Positions 25,501 to 39,900 of a DNA stretch of 64,000 nucleotides are shown here, piece by piece (the stretch's first letter is position 1; every line of letters begins with the position of its first letter). This stretch comes from Callipepla californica brunnescens. Taxonomy: Eukaryota > Chordata > Aves > Galliformes > Odontophoridae. The stretch covers positions 34,846,842-34,910,841 of the forward strand of contig JALIRH010000003.1 of NCBI GenBank assembly GCA_023055505.1, given 5' to 3'. The translations under genes and the position numbers were made by a program. The notes beneath the pieces were generated by a model. It saw nothing but the letters and a program-made list of their open reading frames with translations, searched no databases and was not told the origin of the DNA.

Positions 25501-28500
25501 GCAAAGGGGAGCTGTCATACTGGGGATGCACACTCTTTGACCAACACTTGCATCATTTTCTGAGTTCACTTGGTAGAACAGTAGAGCCTCAAGATCCTGC
25601 TTTTGTTTATTGCAGAATGCCATACTACTCTAGGCTGCTTCCCTGTCTGTCCTGTCTGGCTATTTTGTCCACCATTTAAAGGGAAGAAGAATAAACTACT
25701 GATCTTCATTTATACATAGGCAGATGAAAGAAAGAAGTAATAAGATCATATTGTAGGACCTCAGTCAGTTAATTAACCAGAAATATCATTATTTAAAGCC
25801 AAGCCTGTACTTTCTAATTTTCTGTCCATTTTTGACTTCTTCACCTGCAAATTTTTCCATTTTTTTATGACATATTGGCAATATTTAGCTATATTCGAGT
25901 AGTATGGCATTTATGGTTTTTTATTTTTATGAAGTCAGCTGAATAAAAAGAAGGATAAAAAAGAAAGCAATTAAAACATATTGTAAATAAGAAAAGAATG
26001 TTACTGTATTACTCCCAAGTAACTCAGTTCTTGAAAGGGGTCATAAGGTGTCTTGATTTATATGGAAAGAGTTTTTTGTTTTTGTTTCTAATGATGCGTG
26101 TTATCTATTTTTACACTCATTCTGAAGTCATCTGTCTTTATTTAATCACTGTTTTATGTTGACTGCATTTGCTGAATTTTTATGTCAGTTATTTTTCAGT
26201 TGTACAAGGTGTTGCTTTGTCATATAAGGAATCACCATGAGAAGTCAGTGTTGCTGTCCTAAGAGCCTGATCCTGTGCATTATATGAAATACAGAATGAG
26301 TGTTATGTTTGTTGGAATAGAAAACATTTTAATCAGGTGTATGACTGGTTGTTGAAGCATTGTACTGACGATTTTTAATAGTAGCTACTTGTGCTGCTAT
26401 GGAGTGGTAGGGTACTGGCAGGCTAACATGCTGTTCATAACTTGATTTTTAGAAATGTAATAAATGTTGCTTCCTCAAGTTGTGACATATCATATTTTCA
26501 TCTGTTTGCATTATGTGATTGCTTCCAGTGACTGCCTTAAGATGAAGGGGTCAAGTTGGACAGTTGCTGAATGCATTTAGTTCTCACAATTTTTGCAACT
26601 TCAAATACTTTCCTTTGTGTTGTTTACTGTGACTAATGATATGAATGTTTGCAGAGTGTGCTAATGATAACATCCATCATCTGAAGTATGCCTTAACGGA
26701 AACAAATCTTGCAGAGAGTAAGGTTGAAGTTGGATTTGACCAATCCTCTGTGGACACGGGCAGTGATGATGTGGACAGAGGCAATGACAACAGTGGGAAT
26801 CCACCATGGCAGGAACTGCGGCACAGTCACGCAGGTAGGAGTAATAGCTTTAAAAGTGTTAGAAATAATATTAAATTTATCAGTTCATGCTATCAGTATT
26901 TTTTGCTTATAATCAGTGTTGTTTTTTTCTATTTTAATCTCTTCCTAGTTAATCAACTTAGAATGTTATTGCAACATCACGAAAGGATGGAAAGTGAAGC
27001 CCCTCCATCAGCGGAGAAGATGCAATTTCGAGTATGCTTCTTTTTGTTTCTTTGTGTTATTCGAATGAATGGCATGCATGCTGTGATGTTTTCTACTATC
27101 CAGGAAGAATTAGAGCTCGTGAGACGTTCTGAAATGCAGTTTCTCGAAGATGTGGTCTGAATTTCATGTGTTTATGACCACAGCAGAAGAAAAATCCCAG
27201 ATACTTGATTTAGTCATTTCCTTCTTGTTGACCATGATGTGTGTGGGGTGGAAAACAATTCATGTTTTAAAACAATCTAAACTAGTTTACATAAATGCTC
27301 TGTAAAATATGGTGAATTCTGAGTAAGAACAACAGGGAATTTACATGCACTGAGCCAAGGTGGGTACATTACAGATTTGGAGTGTGTTCTATAAATGTTT
27401 TTCTAGATGATTCTGGAAAACCTGGCTTTTATCTCCGTAACTGTAGTTCCACATGAAACAAGAGTCGCTCCTTTACTATGGTCAAAATTTATATTGGGTA
27501 TAATTCAAAACGAAGGCTGTTGCTAGAAATTTGTTACCTTTTCAGGTTTGATTATTCATTCTCATTTAAACATCATGATAGAGTTCTAGTTACAAAACCT
27601 TGAGATTTTATCTTGAACATTGGACAGGGAACCTTAATACCTCATGGAAAATAAAACGTTTTCCATCAGTTACTTTTCTTGTCAGATGTACAGTTTATAT
27701 GTAGGGTGTAATAGCTAGCCAACAGTAGCTTGATTTTTTTTAACGTATGTATTTTTTTAATTGTGAATATTTAACAAATAATTTTAAAAATATAAAAATG
27801 TAGGTTTCTGAATCTTTTATGAGGTCCAGGAGACTTAGGTGTCCAACTGTTCAGTTTCTGAACATTACATCTGGGACCTTTAAGACTAATTAATTAGATC
27901 TGAATGAATTACAATATGCAAAACAGTTGTGTAATGTCAACTCTAAATTAGTTCTTTTTTCAGACAGCCAAGGACTCTTTGTTGCTAGTAGGATAAAAGA
28001 GTGGCTATGATTTTTGTGAGACCGTTTCAACTGTGATTTTAAGGATATTTTAATAATAGATTTATTTACATTTGTTTAGTTAGTACAGTACTCTTAGGAG
28101 TAAGTGCTGTGAAGCTATAAAATCTTAAAATACCTGTCTCTTTGGTATATGGAGTGTCTGTTACACATTTTCTTATGTTTCTGTGTGGCTATTAAAATTG
28201 CAGACATACTTGTACTTCTGCAGCAATTATTAATGAACATTTAGAGGTGTATCCTTTGATGCGTACCGATTAAAATTCAAGATATTTCAATATTCATGTC
28301 ACAGAAGAAAATACCCTCCAACATTTGTCTAAAATGAATAATAAATAGTGTGTGAATTTCATTTGGGCATTGGTTGGTGGTTATGTTCTATAGATGTACT
28401 TAATCAAGCAGTAATATGTTTTGGCAGAAGTGGCATATTTACTTTTTGAACTAAAGCTTAAAAGTTATTGCTGTTTCTCCCTTTCTCATGACCTGGTTCT

Positions 28501-31500
28501 TGGGTGGAGTGTGTATTTCTTTTATTAAGCATAAACTGTATTCTGTGTGCAAGTGATGTCTTATTGCAGTAATTGGTAAACCAAAAAATAACAGACTGTT
28601 CTTTACTTCCTACAGAAAACCCCAGAAGCTCCAACAGAAGACTTACCAGACCACCTTTCTGATCTTATTCCTATAATAAATGATCAGTCTCAGTACATAA
28701 ACCATTTAGAAGCAGAAGTGAAGTTTTGCAAGGTAATACACAGTATACTTCAGCTTCTGAAACCCTGATCCTCCAATTATGAAGTTACTTAAAAAAAATA
28801 AAAAATAAAAATAAAAAAGCTTGTGCTTACTCTTGAGATAAATTGCTTTAATGACCAAAAATGAGTAAACAACAGTTTGATAACCACTGAGCTTTATTGC
28901 ACATCTTCATTTCTACGGACTGTTTAAGGACCTTCACAGATGTTTTTATTTCATCTTACAAGTGCAAATAAATGTATTTTTTTAAGAAATTATTTTGTAG
29001 CTTAAATTTCCATATAATGGCAACTCTTTTCTGAATGTTCTGATTTCATTTGAAAAAGCTGAAATAGTTGAAAATATTTGTCTAGACTTTGTTTTTATCA
29101 GAATGATAATAGTCTCAAGGAATCTTTTACATGCAGTTTCTCTGTCCCACAGGAGGAACTGTCTGAGATGAAAGATCAGGTTCGAGTAGTTATACTTGAA
29201 AATGAGGACCTCCATCAGAAACTGAAGTTTTTGACTGCAGAATATACCTTGGGAGAACAAACTCTTCTAGATACCTCGGTAATTTTTTATTTTTCTGTTG
29301 TTTTAACCAAGGTTCAGAGAACTGAATCCTATATGGTTATCTTCAGACTGATTTTAGTCTAGGCAAAATGACAGTTTGAAAACATGAGTTCCTGTAGATA
29401 ACATTGTAGGTTTCTAACCTAATAGACTTGTTTATGGTTCTTATACTGTACTGTAAATATTGAATGTTGTAATTTTAATTACATAATTCATATTCATTTA
29501 AAACACAGCATACGTAATTGTAATTGAAGCATTAATGTTTTTATTTTAGGCAAATAATAAAAACTCCTGGCGTCTGGGTAGTAATGACTTGAAACTGAAT
29601 CAACCTTTCACCTCATCATCAGAACATAGCAGAGATCCAGCTTTGGTTTCGAAAACTGTTGGAGAAGTAGAAAAATGCCATGTAGAACTGGTTGGTATTA
29701 GGATTTTTTTTTACCTTTGGAAAAGCATTCAGTAGTGTGTTATTGCTGCAGTTTTGTAATAGATTTATGAAAGGAGTTTTGGTTGGCTGAACATTAATCT
29801 GAGATCAAATTTTATTCTTTTAAACCACATCTCCTCGTTGTTCCCTAATTAATATAATTCTCCAGTTAGACACAGATGTCAGGCTGTAGCTGCAGACGTT
29901 GATTTCCAAGAGATAACTCTTGATTCTAGAATATCAGGTTAGTGCTGGCTCCAATATGCCTTGGAGATTCTTGGCAGTAACACAATCCATAAGGAGATGG
30001 AAACTAGCTGCTGTATTTTAGGCAGGCCTGCAGACAAGCTTGTTTGTAATGGGTCTTTCTACTTCTGGAGCAGTGCAGGGTCAGTAAGGTAGAAAAGTGG
30101 CTCAGTCTGTCTTCCCTGCTTTGAATTACACTTGTACTTTTAGAGATACCAAGAATCCTTCATGGTTCAAAGTTGTTGTAGTGCCTATCCTGTTCCTTTA
30201 GTTTGGGACAATATTCTTGATTTCTTTGCTGTAAATGAACTGGTTGACATTGCCATCTTTTGGGAAAAAAAAACAGGGAAAAAGTTTTGAAATTTTTGGT
30301 CTGCTTTTAATCATGTTTGTGGCACATATTTAGCTGAATACATCTTCAGTGATCAATAACAATTGATCTATTTGAAAGCTAGGTTTCTTGTTTGTTTCTT
30401 TGTTTTACTTTAAATGCGCTTTTTCCTCTGTAATATTTAAAGGAGTATCGTATTGATTGCGACTTCTTTCTGTGCATCATAGTGGGCTAAATCTCTGATG
30501 CTTTCTCTTGTTATCACCATTGTATTTTATTACTGCTGTCATTGATTTATCTGTAGTAGGAGTACCAGGCTGTAGGAGTATGATGTTATATTATGAAAAA
30601 ATAGTTTCTTGAATAATCCTTTATTTCTGTAGGCTTGCAGGAGAAAGAAACTTGGAGATAGGATCATGAACTTTGTTAACTATTGTAGGTGGCTGGAATA
30701 TGTAGAGGTGTAGCAATTTATGCCACATGAGGAACTGGCAAGTTGTGTAGAAATAAGTAAATGAGAATTTTGTTCACTTTGTGGACTTAATGAAAACTTA
30801 AAATAAGATTTCTTGGAGTCTAGTGATTTAACAGGTGTGTATCTTCAGGAGAAAAGAATAAAAGTGGTTTATGTCTGTATTTATATGTAAAGACAATATT
30901 AAGAATAAACCAAAAGACAATTATGTTTTGTTTTTTCTCCCGTCTTTTCTAAAGGAAAAACAGAAACCTCTTTATCAAGACAAAGTCAATATATTTGAAG
31001 CCAAAGTGCAGTCTCCAAGGTGAAATGAAATGCTTTTTTCTTTTTTGTTCTTAAAATTATTGCTGAAGTATTATCAACTCCTAACATGCATTCGTCATTT
31101 GAATTTAAATAACAGTGTGGTTAAAGTCTGAATACGATGTTTTCAAGTACTTGGCCTGAAAGCTGGTTTTATAGGATTTATTTGTATTTTCTCAGATACA
31201 AATGTAATTGCATTCTTATTAAAACGCAATATGTGCATTTGATAGGTTATGTCAAATCATTGTATTTGCAGACATTTCTGAGCCTCAAAACGTGATATGA
31301 AATGTCTTTATCCTTTTTTGCTGTTTCCTTATGGAAACTCCATGTCTGTTCAGATAATGCAAACAGAAAAAAAAGAAGCTCAAGTTTTAACTTGTGTGAG
31401 CTCTTTCACAATTAAGTTTCTTCTTCTGATATTTGGTGTCAAAAATTTTAGGAATCTTTGAACTAGTTTAGGCCACATTATGTTGTCCTGTGCTAAAATC

Positions 31501-33899
31501 ATTGTTTGGAAATATGCATGCTGTGTTTCTAGTCGTGTAACCTGCATATCTTTAAAAATAAATGTATGTGGAAATAGGTTATGCACTCAGAATGAGTGGT
31601 TTCATTATAGACAACAGACTAGCAAAACCAGAAGTAGAGATTTGATGTTCTGGGATACACTTCTCCTTATGTACTTTCATTCATGATACAGCTGTTGAAT
31701 CTGTTTAATTATGTTTCTCCCGAAATATTTTCTAATTTGGTACATCTGATGGTTATCTAGTTCTACGTGTGTGTGTGTGTGTGTCTGCATAAGGAGTTAC
31801 TGGTTTAAGTATGCCATCTGCAGTGGTGGAATCATAAATGTACTAAGTCAATTGTGCTAGTCAAAGTGTAGGAGGATCTTAAATCTCAACTACCTAATCT
31901 CTTGGCTTTTCTCCCCTCTCAACTTAAAGTTGTAAAAATAATCAGAATGATTAGAGGTTGAAATGATCACACTCCTAAAGGGTGTGATCTTTGAATGTGT
32001 AACCACTTTGAACTACTTGAGATCTGGTGTTTCTTTTTTTTTTTTTTTTCCCAAGTTCAAAATTTTATGTTTTCAGTTGCAACTATCCCTATTTTTTTTT
32101 TTTTTTAACTAAGTATTAATTTATATAGGATCTTTGTTTTTTTTTTCCCCTGGATTTCTTAATAATAGGTCTGCTGTACCATAACTGTCCAAGGATATAC
32201 CTGGGGCAAATTCTGTCCAGGTTAGAGTGTATTCTATTCTACTTAGTAGGCCAAATTCTAAAGTTGAAAAAAGTACACTGAAGATTTCCCAGAAGGAAAT
32301 ATACGTGCATGCAGTGTACGTATCATGTGCTCAGTAAATCCAATGCAGCCAGAATGTGTCAGACTTGCTATGTGTTTGCTGCCCAGATGGTCTGCATAAC
32401 AAACTGAAAGTTTTGGATGCGTTGCACAATTTGTCAAAATGATCTTTATGAACACAGTGTGCATTTGTCTGGAACTTCCTGATGTCAGCGTTCTTACCGA
32501 GCTCTTCCTGACCTGACAGATGCTTGGAAATTCTAGAGAAAATTCTTCATAGCACCTGGTAGAAATTTCATAGAGAAATAAGGAACTTGCTCTGTTTTTC
32601 TGGAGTTGGGATTGACCTCAAGTTTGTTTGTAGAGTGAGCAGAGAGAGGGTCAGAGTGAATGTGCTGGATTTTCTCTTTTTTTCTCTAGGGAGTGTATTG
32701 TCACTTTCTGGCTAATTTGAGAGTAGAATAGAAATGTGAAGCTACTGATTGTATTAGCAATAAGAGCAGGGAAAATTAGATTTTATAGGACATTGAAATA
32801 TTTGCACAGCTGTTGTGTAAATGCATTTACAGAGGTTTTTTTTTTTTTTTTTTTAATAATGAATCCTTTTTTCTCTTCAGGAAAAATGTAAGACTGCAAT
32901 TATCATCTTGAATTTTCCATGTGGCTTTACTGTTTTTTGTCACGGCAAAAGAAACAATTTAATTTTATCTATTAATAATTTTGTTGGGACAGTTCAACTG
33001 CTGTTTCTCTGTTAAAATTTTCCTTAGGCTGCTGAAATGTGTTAAATAATGTACATTATGTAGATTCTTACAGCTCTTGTTTGCTTGCATTTATTATATA
33101 TTGCGTATAAATGTAGAAGTGTTTGAGTGTTGCTCAAATACTTTGGGGTTTCTTCTTTCTAGGAAACACCTTTCAGAATCTCAGAAGGCATGTGAAGAGT
33201 TGAATGTAAGGCTAACGCACCAGAAATCTCTTGGTTTGACCACAAATTCCAATCGAGTTGGCGGACTTTGTCTCAGATGTGCACAGCAGGAGGCGGTTCT
33301 TGCACAGACACATTCTAATGTTCACATGCAGGTCATTGAGAGGGTGACAAAGTAAGTTTGGGCATACATAGTTTCTCTTGAAGTAACATTTTTTTGCATT
33401 AAACCAGAGAAATGATAATATGTTTGGTTGTATTTGTAGAGACCTTTAGAGGACAATGGGGTCCCAAGTTCAAATTGTAATACTAAAATTGATGGCAGAA
33501 TAAGAGTGTGGGTCACAGCCACTGTGAAATGCACTGTAGTTTTCTTTTTTCAAGTGCAAGAGGAAGTTAGTCTTTCTCTTATGATTACTATCCCTTGGGG
33601 TTTTCCCTGGCAGAGTGCTCATAGTCTGTGTTTATTGCACTAATTCTGCATGCAAACCTTACACTCTAACAGTAAAATCCTTTTTTTCCTTGAATGTGTT
33701 TAATAGGTCTGGAGATTGGGATAGAATGCCTTGCTAACTAATTCAAGGATACAACCTTTGAATAAGAAAGAAATGAAATGATTATTAGCAGCCATTTTTA
33801 AATTGTAGCTTTTATTTAAATGGTTTAGAAAATAACAAACTGCATGTAGTATATACGGCATGTAGTAAGATATAGTAATTCAGAAATTCCAAGAGCAGT

Positions 33900-33935
<36 letters not shown>

Positions 33936-36900
33936 GAAATGCTGCTAGTCAATCATCTTTGGAAATCTCTCCCTTTTTTCTTGTTTGTAATAGTGACAGG
34001 ATGCTGCAGCTTTCTCAAAGTTTGTTAAACAGCCATCTGTCTATTGTCAGATACATAAAGCTTTTTCGGATTTCCAGAGTTTTAGAATGAGTCTGCTGGA
34101 GAGAAGGTAGTGGGTCAATTAGAAGTGAGAAGCCTAAAGGGGCATAATGTATACTGTCTGACGAATGGATGTAATCTCTACATATTATGTGGTTGTTGGG
34201 AAGATTTATGTATTCTTCTATTGTCACAAGTCCAAGAATTTTCTGGGAAAGCTCTCTGTTGCTGAAAAATCATGTTTCCAAATCTGCCTTTTTTCTTTTT
34301 TTTTGTAACTATTTCTCCCAGAAGCTGTGGAAACTATGAGCCGGCACATTTTTGTCACCTTATGTTACAGGGTAGTTTGAAACAAAAGGTGTGAGCTGAT
34401 ATATTTCTTTCATTTAAACAGTCTCTCAACGGCATCTGATAGCAATGTATTTCATGGAACTTATTAGAACACAGATATTACAGTAGACATTTTCAAAGGG
34501 ACTAAGTAGTTTGTCTAAATGCTGTTAAGAAGAATACATAGAGCTATGTTACCATTCAACACAACAGATGCACAAACAACAATTTTCAGTCAGAATCTAG
34601 TTGTCCCTTAAATAGATGGAGACAATTGTACTCTCAGAACTGAAAAGCATTCACCATATAGAAAGTAGTGGTAAGTTTAAGCATCTCAACTTGCTGATTT
34701 TGATACTGCGTTTAGTATGGATCTCAGTTTTTGTTAATATGAAGTTGCTCAGGGGTGTCATTCTTTCTTTAGCTCAGCTATAGCGTGCAGCAGGTCTATT
34801 TTTTCTTGGTATATTCAATAATCAGAATTATTTGTGGAACCTGAATCTTTTAATTATTTGTCTTTCCTATTTTACATCTAACGACAGGGTAATGGCACAT
34901 TGCTTTGTTCTGATATTTTATGAAGTTCTTTTTTTTCGCATGGTTCCATATTTTGTAATGCCACTAGAAAGCTACTCAGCTTCAGTGGCCCGAGTTCTGC
35001 TGGTTTTACTGGTAGCTTCCCTAACAGCCCATCCTTCTGAAGCAAAAAACTAGTCAACAAGTGATAGATACTGACAGTTCAGCAGGTACTAAGAGAGTTC
35101 TGTCTTTCGTGCTTAACCCATACTGCTTTTATTCTCGCTTCACTCATGTCTTCTGTCTTTTATCTGTTAATATGTTTTATCTGTAAATATTTGTTGGTTT
35201 GATATACCTACGTACAGGAAGATATGGAAAAAATGCATTTTTTTTCTTGATGTGCAGAGAAAGAGATGATTTGATGGAAGCGCTTGTTTCAGTGAGACAA
35301 AACATGAAAGAGATGCAGCAAAGAGAATCTAATGCATATGAGCAAGTTAAACAAGCTGTGCAAATGACAGAAGAGGCCAATTTAGAAAAAACAAAGGTAA
35401 AGTCATCAAAAAGATTAGAGCCTTTGAGTATTCAGAACTCCTATAAATATGAAATAGTTTGCAAGCTAAGGAGAGAATGTGCATAAAACCTTTATCACTG
35501 ATGTAGGTTCAGACTGTGAGTATTTCTAAGCAGTGACATGAAATCTGAGTTCTTAAGTTGTCATCCAAAGCTGTGGGATGTGTTGCATTCTAAGGCCGTT
35601 ATTTGAATTCTTAAGTAGTTTCAGAGCTAGATGATAAAAACTGAAAGGTAATGTTTTCAAAGGCATTCACAACGTATAGGAAGATGATTGTAATCTCAGA
35701 ATTGAAGGTATTGGAAGGGACCGCAAGAGAACATCAAGACCAACCCCCCTGCTAAAGCAGTACCCTACAATAGGTCACACAGATAATATACCACTTTTCT
35801 CAACTGCTCCTGAAAGCATACTTGAAACATTTACAAACAATTCTTTCTACCTCAGATGAGTGCAGGGCAAGAACTCATTAGTTAACATAACTCTGAAGTT
35901 GATAAGTCCTGTTTAAATACTACATATGTGAAGCTCTTGACACTGTGTAAATAATAATGGTAAAACTAGTTTTGATCTGATGCTTATGCTAGCCATAGTT
36001 AAGTATAATAACTAATATTGATATAAATTATTTCCTTGATATTTAGTGACATCTACTGTATTATTAGTGAATTACTGTGGAATTTAGAGATTGTGTTTTG
36101 GGGATATTTTTATTTTATTTAATCGTCATTAAATTATTTGATTTTTAAGTATACTTTTTAATGAAGTGACTTTGTTTTTAATATTGGGTAAGACTGATAT
36201 AATTCTTCTAATGATCAATTAAGTGATAGTGGTTGGTATTATTTATCTGATGCTGTAGGGATGTATAACGTCTGTGATCTGTGGGGGAAAATATAGTAAA
36301 AGCCTGAAATCCTATGAACATGTTACATGTGATTATCACAGCTCCAAGCTTTTACTCAATAGAGAGGTGATGAGTCAGTTTAGCTCATGTTAGTAATGTT
36401 TCAAGACAAGTAGAACTTTTAATGAAATACATCTTCATATCTACACAGTTTCTTCCATATACGAAAAGAAGCTCTGCATGATTGGTTTTTTTTGTTTGTT
36501 TGTTTGTTTAGTGGTTCTTTTTATTTGTTCTGTTTGTTTTACAAATGCAAGTAGTATTTATCTAGGTAAGCACATATTGGCTATTTTCTAAGAATCACTT
36601 AAAAAAGCTCACCTGAGAAAAGTGAGGGGGTAGCATTTGGAAGCCCACTATGTTACAGTTTCGTCATTCTGTCAGACTGTCTGACTTCAGGTTATTGTTT
36701 AAAAAGCACAATTTTTTTTGTTTTTTAGTTGTATCTGTTTCTGGATCTCCTCCTGGATCTAAGTAAGGCTAAACTTGCTTAGCTGTAATAAATCCAGGAG
36801 TGTTTTCAACATAGATTTCATAGAAGAATAACTGTTTGAAATGCTTATATAGTAAAAACAGCAAAGTTTGCAGGGAGTCGGCTATTGGAGGCTCGTTCTT

Positions 36901-39900
36901 GAGATGTGCATTCAGGAGTTTTTAAATGATAGGCAAATAACCATCTTAGGTATAGAAGAACAGCTTCTTATTTGGAAAATATACCCTACAAGTGTTTTCT
37001 TCTTTGCCCTGACTTCTAAATGCATTTAGAATTACAAATCACAGTTGGGTATGTTTATACAAATAAATGTACATCTGTTTTGAATTTGTTAGTTCTGTTT
37101 TAGATGTTAATACAGGAGGAATGCATAAACTTCATAACTGTGTTAAAAAGTGTAAAAAAAAAAAAATTGGTTTCTCTAAAGATGTTAGGTACATATTGCA
37201 GTAATTTAAATTTTTAGGCTTCTCTTAATCAGTAAATAACAATTATTTTTGTATTTTTCTTTATTTAGGCTCTAGTTCAGTGTGAGCAACTGAGAAGTAA
37301 GTTGAAACGCCAGAAGAATCATCTTGAGAAGGTGTTGGCTGTCCAGCTAAATAAGAGGTCTGAGGAAAAAGAAGCTCTGCGGGAAGAAATGAAGAAAGAA
37401 AGAGAGGACTTGGCACCAATGGTATGTATATGACTTTTCCTATTTGTATGTACAAGAAGTGTAAGATTTCTCTAAAATTTCTCTTTGGTCTTTCTTCGTT
37501 TTGTTTCCATTTTGGATTTGAGAGCTCTAAATCTAAAAGTAAATCTATTCTACCATTACTTTAAAGCAAGTTTTTTTTCCTACCTTCTTATAAGGAGTAT
37601 TATTTAGGTTGTCAAGCTGAGTGTTCAAAATTTTGTGCATGAAAGGTTAGAACTATTTGCTACTTTGAGCTTATTTAATATATCAAAGCTACGTTTGATA
37701 TATTATCTGAAAATATGCTATTTTTCAGAGAGATCTGATCAGTACTTAATTTGCCCACCTGCAGAAATGTGTTGGAATCTTGTCTAAAACAAAATAGAAC
37801 AACTTCGTATTTATAGAATCTTTCAGACAGAATTTCTCTCACTGAGACTCACTGACCATTGTAACACAGTCTTGCTTTTGATTTCTAGATCCAAGTGTAA
37901 TGTGAGTATAAAACACAAGAGTTTTCTGCCCAGTTGCATATACAGAGGAAACTTCATACTGACAGCAGTAAGCCTGTGGGACGTTTGATTTAGAGCCTCT
38001 TCAAACATTTTCTGGTGGAGCTTTAGAAACAATACAGTGAATTTCTCTTCTGACTGTAGACTCTGTATTTATTGGCTCTTTTTAGAAATGAGACATATAG
38101 TAATATGACTATATGTAGTATAGAAAGAAGAGAATATGGTTGTATTTCTGGTATTGTGAGATGGTAGAATAATATTCTGAAGCTGTTATAGGAATTTAAA
38201 GCCTTTGACTCCAATTCCAGATATTAAGACAGGAATTAAGTACAGTAATGAGGATTGAATGATGTTTTAAAAAGAAAACTGCTGTAAGAGATCATCATAA
38301 ATCTGTTGACAAGACAAATGGAAATTAAAACCTAAACTGTGGACAGTGAGCCATCATTAAGCAGTAAGCAGTCACTGCTGTCTTTGGAAGTTGTCCTTAA
38401 GAAGGAGGGCTGTGAAGATGGTGAAGGGACTGTAGGGCAAGACATGTGAGGAGTGACTGAGATCCCTTGGTTTATTCTGCCCGAAGAAGAGGAAATGCTG
38501 GAGAAGCCTCATGGTGGCCTACTGCTTCCTGACAAGGAGAGCAAAGGCCCTGATTTCTGCTCTCTGGGGACAGTGACAAGGCCTGAGGAAATGACTGTGT
38601 CGGGTCAGATTCTGATGGGGGATTAGGAAAAGGTTCTTCACCACAGGTAAACAAGGTGTTTGGGCTCAGGAATGGGCTCCCCAGGGAGGTGGTTATGGCC
38701 CCAAGCCTTCCAGACTTCAAGGCACGTTTGAACATAGGGTTTGAATTTTGATGTTCCTGTGTGGAGCCAGGAGATGGACTCAATGATACTTGTGTGCTCC
38801 TTCCAACTTGGGATGTTCTATGATTCTATGCTTTTGTCTTCAGTCATCTAGATTTACTTTAGAGCAGAATATACAGTCTGAAATACAGTCTATTAGACAA
38901 GCATGTCATACCTTTTTTTCAGCAGAACAATTCATTCCTTCATGTCAACACATCACCTTGTATTTCATCACACACTGTGCTGTGTTTTACTGAAACTGAT
39001 CTCAAGTCTTAGCAGTTGTAGTCTGCTTTTTTTTTTTCTTTTTTTTTTTCCAAATCCCACATACGCATAAAATGATGCATAGTGAAACTGTGATGATGTC
39101 CTTCTTGGTAATTAAGAAAGATATAGGATGACTCTAAAAAAAAAATATCTATGTGTATGATTTATGTCTATGTATTATTGGATTAGCTATTCTGCTTCAG
39201 GACAAAGTAATGGTAGAAATAGTGTGCAGTGCATCAAGTCAACCTCTATGTGAATATTTTTTTCACTTGCTTTAAGAAATCATTTGTTTGAGGGGAAAAA
39301 TTGGCACAATTGAAAAATCAGGTGGATATTTAATAAGTGAAAAGTAGTCATGAATTTGTAATCCTCTAGGTTTGGCTTTGAATTCCTGCAAGTTAACCTA
39401 GAACTGTCAGACACCATTATTTCCACTTATATTAGCAAGCTGCAGGGCTAAATAGCTGAAGGGTCACTGTCTCTGTTTTATTGTTACATTTTTTTCCAGC
39501 ATTCAGTAAAATTTGATCTGAATTAATTAGAATTTTTAGTATACTATTTCTGTATGCTTCTTGTACAATATTATGCTTTGATTTTTCAGTGCTGAAATAC
39601 TGTCTGAACTTGATATTAATTGAATATATATTGTTAAAAGGACAGTTTTCTTTTTACTGGTGCAAAATATAGCTGGGAAAACACGATTTTGTTGAAACTG
39701 ATCTATATAAGTACAGATAAGGTGCTAAAAAGTTCTTCAACAGCTGCAAAAGTATTATGACCAGATGCTTATGACACTTTGATCACGCTAACAACTTCTG
39801 GAGACTGCCCCGACTAACAAAAAGTTTCAAACATTTGAAATAATATTCCTATTATTAAAGTAATTTAGCTGTATTTGGTTAATATTTTTATTATATTTCT

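Larger units (their letters stand above)
19343..26654 (+). other. SDCCAG8 intron 1
   Basis: About 7.3 kb. Its start is still CpG-rich. It holds CR1 fragments (19611-20300, 22787-22945, 23410-23502, 25081-25157), a (TTTA)n repeat, a candidate 73-nt exon at 21192-21264, and otherwise unremarkable AT-rich sequence. Donor GTGAGC, acceptor TTTGCAG. Confidence 0.8.
31020..33162 (+). other. SDCCAG8 intron 7
   Basis: 2.1 kb. It contains (GT)9 at 31767-31784, a hairpin at 31965-31989, and T tracts near 32034-32050, 32092-32106 and 32836-32854. No transposon recognised. Confidence 0.85.
35397..37268 (+). other. SDCCAG8 intron 9
   Basis: 1.9 kb with a CR1 fragment (35690-35815) and a (TTTG)n repeat (36490-36509). 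Acceptor TATTTAG. Confidence 0.85.

Noticed and set aside
38472..38783. 103-codon minus-strand ORF
   Set aside because: Antisense of a CR1 fragment.
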